DNA from: Microcaldota archaeon
GTDB taxonomy: Archaea; Micrarchaeota; Micrarchaeia; Anstonellales; Bilamarchaeaceae
DNA length: 5,121 bases
Direction: 5' to 3'
Assembly (NCBI GenBank): GCA_023247345.1
Contig: JAHFGR010000034.1
Coordinates: 4,986-10,106 of the forward strand
How positions within the stretch are numbered: position 1 is the stretch's first letter; every line of letters begins with the position of its first letter. This document shows, one piece after another, positions 1 to 5,121 of this stretch. The notes under the pieces were generated by a model. That model did not search any database. It saw only the letters and a program-made list of their open reading frames with translations, and was not told the DNA's origin. A program made the position numbers and the translations under genes.

Positions 1-905
1 CAAGAGAGTACGTATGCAAAGAAGGTATTTCAGAATGGCAGAAAATCATAGACGAAGAGATTGGAAGTTGGCATTATAATAGAACGTGTGTTTCTTTTGG
101 TAGCGCTGCATCACCCGAATCTATCGCTGCGCATGCTGCAGGCATTCTCGAGCATGAGCAGAACATTGGTGGCTTTACAGCAAGATTGGTGAACGTTGCT
201 AACTACAACCAAGATGAAAAAATAAGGGCAGTAGCTACTACGAAGCTATCATACATTTTAACTTCTGAGAGTTCAGACCCAGAAGGAAAAGTTGATTTTA
301 GTAATGGTATCGAAGATCCGATGAGGATGCACGAAGAATGGCCTTACGTTAAATTAAATATGGGCGGCTCTAATTTAGCCAAATTAAAAATGCAAATACT
401 CGCAGCAGTGATAACAGGACCAAGTTATGATAGCGCCAAATTAATGCTCGATAAATTTGTAAAGCTCTGTACTGGCCAACTTTGGATAGTGTTTGTCAAT
501 CCAGAACGAAACATGTATTTCTTAGAATTCATGGCATCAAAAGTTACTGATGAAAAACTTAGAAAGGCTATTGCAAAGGCAGTTCTTTTGTTATCACTCG
601 AACCACGCGCTAGATTCAATATAAATGGTGTACTAGATGCTATGGACAAAATCCTAGCTAAAAGATGGATTGATAATCGTGTTTTGGCAAAGACAGCTGT
701 AGATACGATAGCAGAATATGCTGATATGGGAAGTAGAAAAGCGCTTGAATTATTAAAAGTGATAGCCAGAACTTCTCGCTTTGATGACATAAGACAACGT
801 GCTGAAAGAGCAGTAAGCGAATGCTCTAAATCTTATCGGGAAGTAAAATACCGTAGTCCAGAAGGATACATTCTTCATAGGCAAGAAACTAGGTTTCACT
901 TTTAA
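1..905 (+). CDS. Helical HEAT-like repeat protein of unknown function, 5'-partial
   Basis: The frame is open from the window edge (first full codon at base 3) to a TAA at 903-905, giving 300 visible residues. A TTG at 186 is the first possible start, but the 61 codons before it have no stop, contain no in-frame ATG and read like protein (Trp, Cys and His present), so the true start lies upstream of the window. Numbering from the first visible residue, the protein is mainly amphipathic helices, roughly at 71-87, 122-138, 142-157, 183-199, 206-221, 223-240, 244-256 and 259-276. The regularly spaced helix pairs from about 180 to 276 resemble HEAT or ARM-type repeats, which usually bind other proteins or nucleic acids. 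I see no signal peptide, membrane segment or catalytic motif. The last 25 residues are basic and aromatic. I do not recognise the family; the HEAT-like label rests on helix pattern only. Confidence 0.8.
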   Translation, partial: REYVCKEGISEWQKIIDEEIGSWHYNRTCVSFGSAASPESIAAHAAGILEHEQNIGGFTARLVNVANYNQDEKIRAVATTKLSYILTSESSDPEGKVDFSNGIEDPMRMHEEWPYVKLNMGGSNLAKLKMQILAAVITGPSYDSAKLMLDKFVKLCTGQLWIVFVNPERNMYFLEFMASKVTDEKLRKAIAKAVLLLSLEPRARFNINGVLDAMDKILAKRWIDNRVLAKTAVDTIAEYADMGSRKALELLKVIARTSRFDDIRQRAERAVSECSKSYREVKYRSPEGYILHRQETRFHF

Positions 906-937
906 TAAAACTATAATTATAATTCGCGCAGACCATT

Positions 938-982
938 AAAAAATAAGAAAATTAAAAAAATAAAATAGAAAAAAGAAAAAAA
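938..982 (-). terminator. Oligo-T terminator of the secreted-protein gene
   Basis: Directly after the stop codon of the minus-strand gene, the minus strand is almost pure T with a few A, C and G, in several runs of five to seven T. Archaeal RNA polymerase terminates at such tracts without needing a hairpin, and I see no hairpin. The plus strand here is A-rich, so the tract should not stop transcripts arriving from the convergent gene that ends at 905. Confidence 0.6.
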
Positions 983-2749
983 TTAGTTAGGCGGTAAAGG
1001 AGGCGCACCATCGTTGCTGCCTAAAGCGCATTTGTCAACTACTTTTACCAGATAACCTAAACCAGGAACAAGACTTTTTGCCCTTTCCCATTTATTATCT
1101 ACTGTATTGTAGTTCCATGGACCGCTTTTTGTTTCACAGCTTCCTTTTACATCATTCCAGCCAGCTTCATTAGCTGCTGCGCCGAGCATATTCCAACCAC
1201 TTCCCAAGCTTAAGCCATCGATATTATAGCTTTTGAATGCAGAGCCTGTAAATGCTACTGAACATTCGCCATTTGCCTTTATCCAGAAAGCCTGCATTGG
1301 TGCTAGATACAATGAATCGAGCGTTCCGCGTTTGTACGCATTGGCATTACCATCGTATACAAAAATCTTGGAACTATCGCAGCTGTTTTTTATTTGCTTC
1401 GCGTCTTTTAAAGGAACCGAAACCAAGTTCCAGCCTTTATTCAGATTCAATGTGTAATAATCTTCTGACTGGGCTATTGGTTTTATCATTATTGGTACTG
1501 TAACTGCTGGTACAGCTATTCCTGTTGTCGAACTTGTCGTCGAATACGCATAGGACTTTTGTACAAGCTTGAATCGTAGGTATGTACTACAATCTCCACC
1601 AGAGCTTAAGTCGCATAGTCTGTCTTCTTTTACTATATACTTATCCGAGTAATACTTTTCATTCGAAACAACATAGAATATTGTTCCTGTCGTTGCTTCG
1701 AGCTTTGCCTCGCCATTTTCATTTGTCTCTGCTTCAGCCCCAGATTTTCCATATTCACTATAGAACAATCTAAGCTTTGCATTTTTTACTTGCTGCCCAT
1801 TTTCATCAATTACCATTACACTAATGCCAACATTCTTTCCTTCTGGCATTTTGTATAGTTCTGTTGGTTTTATTGCCGTCTTTATTTCTTCTTTTGTTAT
1901 TGCTGGTGTTGGCTGTGTAGATGGTTGCGAAGTCTGTACCTGATAAGGCTTTAATACAACTTCATTTGATGCAACACAATTACTACCATCTTTAGCACAT
2001 AGTAAATAATTTCCATCGTACTTTAGATAATAAACGCCTGCAGAATAATATATTCTCCCATCTTTGGAATCCTTAGTATATACGTAGAATCTTGTTTCCA
2101 ACGGAATTTCTATCTTTGCCCCATTAGATCCAGTTACTACGCTTCCTATAACCTGACCTTGGTCTGAAGCAACCGCATAAACCAAAACTCCTTCATTGCT
2201 TGCACCTGCAGCTGTTTTTTCATCTACTGCGCGAACAATAATTGTGCCTGTTTTTGACCTATCATAAGAACTTTCAACTTTAGTATCTGTCTTAATGTAA
2301 TCCTTTGCATCTGTACCGTCTGTTTTCTTCACTTCAGTTGTTGCTTCAGCTGACATTCCTTCTTTCTTTGGTTCTGACTGCTCCATTACTCTCGCTTTTA
2401 GCATGACCGATCCTTCGCCTTTTTGACATTCGCCATTATTGGTTCTGCAAAAAGTTTGATCTACATTAGCAACATAAAGCGTATTAGCGTCTCCATAAAC
2501 TACATTATTTAGTCCGCCAATTATGTATATTTTAGTATCCCAAGGCGCAATGAAAGTCCCGCCTTCTTTGGTTGTTACAAAACTCGCAACTGTATTTTTG
2601 TTAGTATCATAAACACTTACCGGAACACCGTCAACACTATATTCCGATGGCGCGTTCCCATCTATTGCGTAAACCTTTACGCTTAAACCTGGGCTTGCGA
2701 CAAGCAAGCTTGCAATTAGAATCATAAACAAACTTGATAACCACTTCAT
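983..2749 (-). CDS. Secreted multidomain beta-sandwich protein with GWN-type C-terminal repeats
   Basis: A 588-residue protein with an N-terminal signal peptide (about 1-28, a hydrophobic core after MKW). Three similar domains follow, at about 24-120, 167-268 and 306-398. Each opens with a strand such as VKVYAIDG, IIVRAVDE or ISVMVIDE, has a second strand, a Gly-turn, then a Tyr-rich strand and a small cysteine loop (C101/C108, C251/C258, C379/C387). This fits carboxypeptidase-regulatory-like or Cna-B-type folds. Hydrophilic linkers rich in Lys/Thr/Asp, Ser/Thr/Pro/Gln or Ser/Thr separate them. Two C-terminal repeats (about 432-505 and 507-576) start with GWNLVSVPL and GWNMLGAA, end in AFWIK or GYLVK, and carry C457/C496 and C538/C574. 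I see no C-terminal membrane anchor. The ATG at 2749 has a good ribosome binding site and sits right before the signal peptide. It is probably a cell-surface or released protein for binding or structure; I see no catalytic motif. The domain fold is inferred from pattern. Confidence 0.88.
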   Translation of the reverse strand: MKWLSSLFMILIASLLVASPGLSVKVYAIDGNAPSEYSVDGVPVSVYDTNKNTVASFVTTKEGGTFIAPWDTKIYIIGGLNNVVYGDANTLYVANVDQTFCRTNNGECQKGEGSVMLKARVMEQSEPKKEGMSAEATTEVKKTDGTDAKDYIKTDTKVESSYDRSKTGTIIVRAVDEKTAAGASNEGVLVYAVASDQGQVIGSVVTGSNGAKIEIPLETRFYVYTKDSKDGRIYYSAGVYYLKYDGNYLLCAKDGSNCVASNEVVLKPYQVQTSQPSTQPTPAITKEEIKTAIKPTELYKMPEGKNVGISVMVIDENGQQVKNAKLRLFYSEYGKSGAEAETNENGEAKLEATTGTIFYVVSNEKYYSDKYIVKEDRLCDLSSGGDCSTYLRFKLVQKSYAYSTTSSTTGIAVPAVTVPIMIKPIAQSEDYYTLNLNKGWNLVSVPLKDAKQIKNSCDSSKIFVYDGNANAYKRGTLDSLYLAPMQAFWIKANGECSVAFTGSAFKSYNIDGLSLGSGWNMLGAAANEAGWNDVKGSCETKSGPWNYNTVDNKWERAKSLVPGLGYLVKVVDKCALGSNDGAPPLPPN

Positions 2750-2753
2750 ATTT

Positions 2754-2760
2754 TCACCTC
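2754..2760 (-). promoter_or_regulatory. Ribosome binding site GAGGTGA
   Basis: On the minus strand GAGGTGA stands four bases before the ATG at 2749. It matches the archaeal 16S rRNA tail (anti-SD core CACCUCC) over its full length and fixes the start of the secreted protein. It contrasts with the plus-strand genes at 2874 and 4206, which have no such site. Confidence 0.8.
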
Positions 2761-2796
2761 AAATATCTTTTCTGAACATTTATCTTTATTTTCTGG

Positions 2797-2812
2797 TATT
2801 TAAATACTTTAT
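2797..2812 (-). promoter_or_regulatory. TATA/BRE promoter of the secreted-protein gene
   Basis: On the minus strand TTTAAATA (2797-2804, inside the palindrome TATTTAAATA at 2797-2806) is a good archaeal TATA box, preceded by the purine-rich stretch AATAAAG as a possible BRE. Placing the start of transcription about 25 bases downstream puts it near 2774-2778, which gives a leader of roughly 25-28 bases containing the GAGGTGA site. The assignment is by motif and spacing only. Confidence 0.6.
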
Positions 2813-2830
2813 TTGGAGATGCTTTCCAAA
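2812..2830. promoter_or_regulatory. Inverted repeat between divergent promoters, candidate operator
   Basis: TTTGGA (2812-2817) and TCCAAA (2825-2830) form a perfect 6-bp inverted repeat with a 7-bp spacer. It lies between the TATA/BRE of the minus-strand secreted-protein gene and that of the plus-strand regulator gene, next to the minus-strand BRE. A dimeric winged-helix protein bound here could reach both promoters. A shorter palindrome, AAAGCTTT, follows at 2829-2836. Arms of this length can arise by chance in AT-rich DNA, so the operator role is a hypothesis drawn from position and symmetry. Confidence 0.4.
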
Positions 2831-2837
2831 AGCTTTC

Positions 2838-2854
2838 GATAGGCTTAAAAATTA
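2838..2854 (+). promoter_or_regulatory. TATA/BRE promoter of the regulator operon, leaderless
   Basis: CTTAAAAA (2844-2851), followed by TTA, is an acceptable archaeal TATA box with purine-containing bases GATAGG before it as a possible BRE. Its centre lies 26.5 bases before the A of the ATG at 2874, so transcription should begin at or next to the start codon. No Shine-Dalgarno sequence precedes that ATG, which agrees with a leaderless mRNA. Confidence 0.6.
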
Positions 2855-2873
2855 TAATCTGCATCTCATAAAC

Positions 2874-3608
2874 ATGCGTTTTTTATTATTTTTATTAACC
2901 TTTCTTACTTTACTACATTCTGCGACACTTTTTGGCGAAATTTATGATGGGGACAGTTTTGCGCATCTTAATAATACTAGGATAAGAATCGATGGCCCTG
3001 CCACAATGCAGTTCATTGCGCAGCAGAATTATTCAGTAGAATTGCCACTTGGAAATTATAGTTTATCTGCATCTTATTTTAAGGATGGAAAGCTTGAGTA
3101 CTATATAGAAGAAAAAATAAATCTTAACCAAGAATCAATGCATTTTGATTTAGTTTTGTTGCCTTATGAATTACAGAAACTAAAACCTAATGAAAACGAC
3201 ACAGTTGTAACCCCACCAGGACAACCTCCTCAACCACCGCCCGCACCGCCACAAACAAATAATTTATTGCTAGCGCTTACAGGGGTAGTTGCGCTAATAG
3301 TCATTTATCTTGTTTACAAGAAGTTATCCGAGAAAAAGGAAACTAAGAAAGAAGAGGTTTCAGAAGAAACAGAAGAGGTCCAATTTGAAGAAGAATATGC
3401 ATTAGACGATGATTCTCGTAAAATATTAGAAATATTAAAATCAAGCGGTGGTCGCATGTTGCAAAAGGAATTGCGAGAAGTAATGGGCGCTTCTCAATCG
3501 AACATGAGTCTTATTTTAACTGAGCTTGAGCATCTTGGATATATAAAAAGATTTAAGCGCGGCCGCGAAAACTTGCTTAAATTGGTGAAGGAACCACCTA
3601 GTTCTTGA
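2874..3608 (+). CDS. Membrane-anchored winged-helix regulator with exported beta-sandwich domain
   Basis: A 244-residue protein. The order is: signal peptide (about 1-17, a Leu/Phe core), an exported beta-rich domain (about 19-97, with the pattern LPLGNYSLSASYF typical of carboxypeptidase-regulatory-like sandwiches), a proline-rich stalk (113-127), one membrane helix (about 130-148, followed by KK), an acidic, charged linker (151-178) and a C-terminal winged helix-turn-helix (180-238). In the last part, ILEILKSSGG is the first helix, ASQSNMSLILTELEHLGYI holds the recognition helix, and a basic wing follows. This is the layout of the archaeal predicted membrane-associated regulators (COG2512 type): outside sensor, inside DNA-binding domain. 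It has no cysteine, unlike the divergent secreted protein. The start follows from the promoter spacing and the signal peptide. The short gap of 8 bp to the next gene indicates an operon. Its DNA target is not known; the divergent intergenic region is an obvious candidate. Confidence 0.87.
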   Translation: MRFLLFLLTFLTLLHSATLFGEIYDGDSFAHLNNTRIRIDGPATMQFIAQQNYSVELPLGNYSLSASYFKDGKLEYYIEEKINLNQESMHFDLVLLPYELQKLKPNENDTVVTPPGQPPQPPPAPPQTNNLLLALTGVVALIVIYLVYKKLSEKKETKKEEVSEETEEVQFEEEYALDDDSRKILEILKSSGGRMLQKELREVMGASQSNMSLILTELEHLGYIKRFKRGRENLLKLVKEPPSS

Positions 3609-3616
3609 GTGGGAAT

Positions 3617-3748
3617 ATGAAAGATCGCAACGAATTAATTTTAACTCTTAAAAAGAAAAAACTGGTGAAGAGTATCTTTGGTAAGGCAAAAGGAGGGAAG
3701 TATTCTCAATTTACAGAAAAGGACAGAGCTGATTACCATGGTGACTGA
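3617..3748 (+). CDS. Small basic protein, candidate antitoxin of the adjacent PIN toxin
   Basis: A 43-codon frame from ATG at 3617 to TGA at 3746-3748, starting 8 bp after the regulator gene and overlapping the PIN gene start (3738) by 11 bp in another frame. The peptide begins MKDRNELILTLKKKK and continues with SIFGKAKGGKYSQFTEKDR before a short acidic end. A Gly/Lys-rich segment followed by an aromatic and a charged Glu-Lys-Asp-Arg stretch resembles the C-terminal toxin-binding tails of VapB-type antitoxins, where a basic residue reaches the PIN active site. Position, size and overlap are those of an antitoxin gene. It is too short to hold a ribbon-helix-helix or AbrB domain plus such a tail, so it probably does not bind DNA by itself. 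Only a weak GAGTGGGA precedes the ATG. An in-frame TTG at 3605 would add four residues. The antitoxin function is inferred from context. Confidence 0.65.
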   Translation: MKDRNELILTLKKKKLVKSIFGKAKGGKYSQFTEKDRADYHGD

Positions 3749-4133
3749 AATTGTAGTTGATACGTCCGCACTGATCGAATATACATTTGTAACTGAAAAA
3801 GGTAAAATGGCCAAAGAGATTATAGAAAATCCAGAAAATATTATATTGACTCTGTCAATCGTTATCGGAGAATTCATAAGTAAATTAGAACGATCGGGGG
3901 TTAAAAATGTCAAAGAACTTTTGCATAATCTTGCTTCGTATTTAATAACGCTTCCTATAGATTCTGAAACCTGTTTTAATGCAGGTAAGAAACATGCAGA
4001 ATTAAGAAAAAATGAAAAAGAAATCTCAGTTGTTGATTGCATTATTATGCAAGTAGCAGAAGAACATGGAAATGCTATTGTTTTAACAGTAGATAATCAT
4101 TTCAAACATTATAAAAATTCGAAGATCTTATGA
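3738..4133 (+). CDS. vapC: PIN-domain ribonuclease, VapC-type toxin
   Basis: A single PIN domain of 131 residues from the ATG at 3738, the usual length of VapC toxins. All four acidic residues of the metal site are in their expected settings: D8 in IVVDTSAL, E45 in SIVIGEF, D100 in SVVDCII and D119 in TVDNHF. VapC proteins are magnesium-dependent endoribonucleases that cut tRNA or rRNA and are held inactive by a partner antitoxin. A longer reading from TTG at 3678 would add 20 residues before the first strand, in sequence that already codes for the small upstream protein in another frame, so I prefer the ATG. It lacks a close ribosome binding site, which suits translation coupled to the overlapping upstream gene. 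The protein looks intact and active. Its RNA target cannot be read from the sequence, and a role in RNA processing rather than as a toxin is possible. Confidence 0.88.
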   Translation: MVTEIVVDTSALIEYTFVTEKGKMAKEIIENPENIILTLSIVIGEFISKLERSGVKNVKELLHNLASYLITLPIDSETCFNAGKKHAELRKNEKEISVVDCIIMQVAEEHGNAIVLTVDNHFKHYKNSKIL

Positions 4134-4139
4134 ATTCAC

Positions 4140-4159
4140 TTATTTGTTTTGTTATGTTT
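4140..4159 (+). terminator. T-rich tract after the toxin gene, possible terminator
   Basis: Six bases after the toxin stop codon the plus strand is T-rich with runs of three and four T broken by A or G. Archaeal terminators can look like this, but the runs are short and no hairpin is visible. It lies between the end of the three-gene unit and the promoter of the next gene, where a terminator would be expected. Confidence 0.35.
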
Positions 4160-4171
4160 AAACATGTACAT
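4154..4171. promoter_or_regulatory. Double palindrome upstream of a TATA box, candidate operator
   Basis: ATGTTTAAACAT (4154-4165) is a perfect 12-bp palindrome, and ATGTACAT (4164-4171) is a perfect 8-bp palindrome that overlaps it by two bases. Together they give alternating ATGT and ACAT half-sites running into the BRE of the gene at 4206. A dimeric regulator bound here would block or assist TBP/TFB. AT-rich palindromes occur by chance, so this is a candidate only. Confidence 0.35.
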
Positions 4172-4183
4172 AAAATTTATAAA
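4169..4183 (+). promoter_or_regulatory. TATA/BRE promoter, leaderless
   Basis: TTTATAAA (4176-4183) is a near-ideal archaeal TATA box, preceded by CATAAAA as the likely BRE. Its centre is 26.5 bases before the A of the ATG at 4206, the same spacing as in the promoter of the regulator operon. Transcription should start at the ATG, and no Shine-Dalgarno sequence precedes it. Confidence 0.75.
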
Positions 4184-4205
4184 CTCTTCTGTGCATATAT
4201 GAACT

Positions 4206-5121
4206 ATGGCAGAAGCATTAGCAGCTGGAAAAGTTTTATCTATTCAAGATCGAATTGCAGCTAGCAAGCGAGCAAGCGCAGTAGAGCGCGCATGGAATGT
4301 TGCAAAAGCTCTTGAAGAAGGCAGACATCAACTTGCAAACTTAAGATGGGTAGAACCAAAGCAAGGCGAAAAAGGAATTTCTAGAAGAGTTGATTTTGAT
4401 CAATTCCCAGAAGGTGTAGATGTTTTAATGCCTGTTCCAATGAACATTAATGTATTGGCACCTTCAAAAGTAATTGTTCCGGGTGAAGGTCTGGAAATAG
4501 CTTGGACTATGCCATTGCTAATGAGAATGGCACCTGCCACTAGCTTGCCAGCAGAAATTAGAGGTAGATTAGGAACGTTCACTGATCCTAAAACTCGCCC
4601 ATTAGTTGAGCTTGTTTCATTTTTACCATTTCCTCGAGTTGGCGCGTCTCCAGAAGAACATTTTGGGACTGAATTTTTTGTTAGTTTAGGTATTCATGCC
4701 GCCCTTGGCGATTCAGATAATTATTTTTCAGTAATTGCTCGTTTTGGTGGCAAAGTGATACGGCAGCTAGTTAATCCTTATCATAAAACTTCATTCGCGA
4801 TTCTTGCAGAACCAGAACATCAAACTCTTTTCCGTGCAGAAATGCTTGTTAACTTAACAGAAGAACAACTTGCTAGCACTGCTGAAAATGCGGGTGTACT
4901 CGATCTATTTATATTCCGCCTAATGAAAGGTGGGTATTCGATAAAAGATATAGCCTCTGGTACTGGCGATCTAGGTTTAGGTGCTGATCGTTTTGGTCAT
5001 GATATATTTAGAGGAGATTCCTTCACACCAGGTGGAGGTCTTAAAGGCGGAGGTCTTAGTCGTGGATTTTCTAGTCTTCCTGGCTTAGGTTTACCACCTT
5101 CTTTGCCAAGTCCATCTGCAA
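4206..5121 (+). CDS. Unrecognised protein with Gly/Leu/Pro/Ser-rich C-terminal region, 3'-partial
   Basis: The frame is open from ATG at 4206 to the window end, giving 305 visible residues. The ATG lies at the predicted transcription start of a strong TATA box, which fixes the start. Residues 1-50 are helical and charged (MAEALAAGKVLSIQ, then an Arg/Lys/Glu-rich helix). Residues about 68-215 alternate short hydrophobic strands and turns, as in MPVPMNINVLAP, LVELVSFLPFP and EFFVSLGIHAALG, and look like a beta-rich globular domain. Residues about 217-250 are helical (LTEEQLAS, LDLFIFRLMKGGYSIKDIA). From about 252 the sequence turns into a disordered region rich in Gly, Leu, Ser, Phe and Pro. 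No signal peptide, membrane helix, cysteine or known catalytic motif is visible, so it is probably cytoplasmic. I do not recognise the family. It is separated from the toxin gene by 72 bp with its own promoter, so it is not part of that operon. Confidence 0.8.
   Translation, partial: MAEALAAGKVLSIQDRIAASKRASAVERAWNVAKALEEGRHQLANLRWVEPKQGEKGISRRVDFDQFPEGVDVLMPVPMNINVLAPSKVIVPGEGLEIAWTMPLLMRMAPATSLPAEIRGRLGTFTDPKTRPLVELVSFLPFPRVGASPEEHFGTEFFVSLGIHAALGDSDNYFSVIARFGGKVIRQLVNPYHKTSFAILAEPEHQTLFRAEMLVNLTEEQLASTAENAGVLDLFIFRLMKGGYSIKDIASGTGDLGLGADRFGHDIFRGDSFTPGGGLKGGGLSRGFSSLPGLGLPPSLPSPSA
5031..5060 (+). repeat. Two tandem 15-bp units inside the 3'-partial gene
   Basis: GGTGGAGGTCTTAAA (5031-5045) is followed directly by GGCGGAGGTCTTAGT (5046-5060), identical at 12 of 15 bases. 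They encode GGGLK and GGGLS at the start of a Gly/Leu/Pro/Ser-rich region. The unit length is a multiple of three, so the repeat keeps the frame. It may continue in looser form as the Leu-Pro-Gly-Leu pattern further on. Confidence 0.7.

Noticed and set aside
14..79. Short arginine-rich frame starting at ATG 14
   Set aside because: It is only 21 codons, overlaps the long open frame of the first gene and has no supporting signal.
186..188. TTG as the start of the first gene
   Set aside because: The same frame is open for 61 codons upstream to the window edge with protein-like content, so the TTG is an internal leucine codon.
425..790. Minus-strand frame of 121 codons
   Set aside because: It lies wholly inside the coding region of the helical protein on the other strand, has no ribosome binding site or promoter, and its product has no domain-like pattern. 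It is a shadow frame.
1233..1773. Three short plus-strand frames (63-83 codons)
   Set aside because: All are antisense to the secreted protein, overlap each other in part and have composition expected of shadow frames in that domain-rich sequence.
2851..2858. ATTATAAT as the TATA box of the regulator gene
   Set aside because: Its centre is about 20 bases from the ATG, which would place the transcription start inside the coding sequence. CTTAAAAA just upstream has the right spacing.
3678..3680. TTG as the start of the PIN toxin
   Set aside because: It adds 20 residues not expected before the first PIN strand. The ATG at 3738 gives the usual length and a typical short overlap with the upstream gene.
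3688..3700. Purine-rich AAAGGAGGGAAG as ribosome binding site of the toxin
   Set aside because: It lies about 38 bases before the ATG at 3738, and no ATG, GTG or TTG in the toxin frame follows at a suitable distance. It is explained by Lys-Gly-Gly-Lys codons of the small gene.
3641..4042. Minus-strand frame of 133 codons
   Set aside because: It is antisense to the small antitoxin-like gene and the PIN gene, whose four conserved acidic residues show which strand codes. No promoter or Shine-Dalgarno site supports it.
4199..4201. ATG just upstream of the start at 4206
   Set aside because: It is in another frame that stops after about 21 codons, and it lies only about 20 bases from the TATA centre, probably upstream of the transcription start.
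4400..4582. Minus-strand frame of 60 codons
   Set aside because: It is antisense to the gene at 4206, which has a strong promoter and an open frame of over 900 bases.

Overview
The window is AT-rich, densely packed DNA that looks archaeal. The evidence is TATA/BRE-type promoters, two of which place the predicted transcription start on the start codon (leaderless genes), a GAGGTGA ribosome binding site before a third gene, oligo-T terminator tracts, and typical archaeal protein types: a membrane-anchored winged-helix regulator, a PIN-domain toxin and a secreted protein of beta-sandwich and GWN-type domains. The standard genetic code fits throughout. I cannot name the lineage from this sequence alone.

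Layout. (1) 1-905, plus strand: the 3' part of a gene for a mostly helical, HEAT-like protein of unknown function; its start lies outside the window. (2) 983-2749, minus strand: a 588-residue secreted protein with a signal peptide, three Ig/prealbumin-like repeats and two GWN-type C-terminal repeats. Its ten cysteines fall into five pairs, one per domain. It converges with gene 1 across an A-rich spacer that works as an oligo-T terminator on the minus strand. (3) 2750-2873: a compact divergent promoter region with a TATA box for each side and a 6+6 bp inverted repeat between them. (4) 2874-4133, plus strand: three closely packed genes. They encode a membrane-anchored winged-helix regulator, a 43-residue basic protein that looks like a minimal antitoxin, and a PIN-domain VapC-type ribonuclease that overlaps it by 11 bp. 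(5) 4206-5121, plus strand: the 5' part of a leaderless gene for an unrecognised protein with a Gly/Leu/Pro/Ser-rich C-terminal region. It runs off the window, and an 18-bp double palindrome lies just upstream of its TATA box.

How they may work together (inference). The regulator has an exported beta-sandwich domain outside the membrane and a DNA-binding domain inside. It is transcribed divergently from a secreted protein built from similar domains, so it may sense the cell surface and control its own operon and the secreted protein through the shared intergenic region. The toxin-antitoxin pair follows the regulator gene after 8 bp and is probably co-transcribed with it. The most unusual points are the very short antitoxin candidate with no room for a DNA-binding domain, its coupling to a membrane regulator, and the five-domain, five-disulfide layout of the secreted protein.
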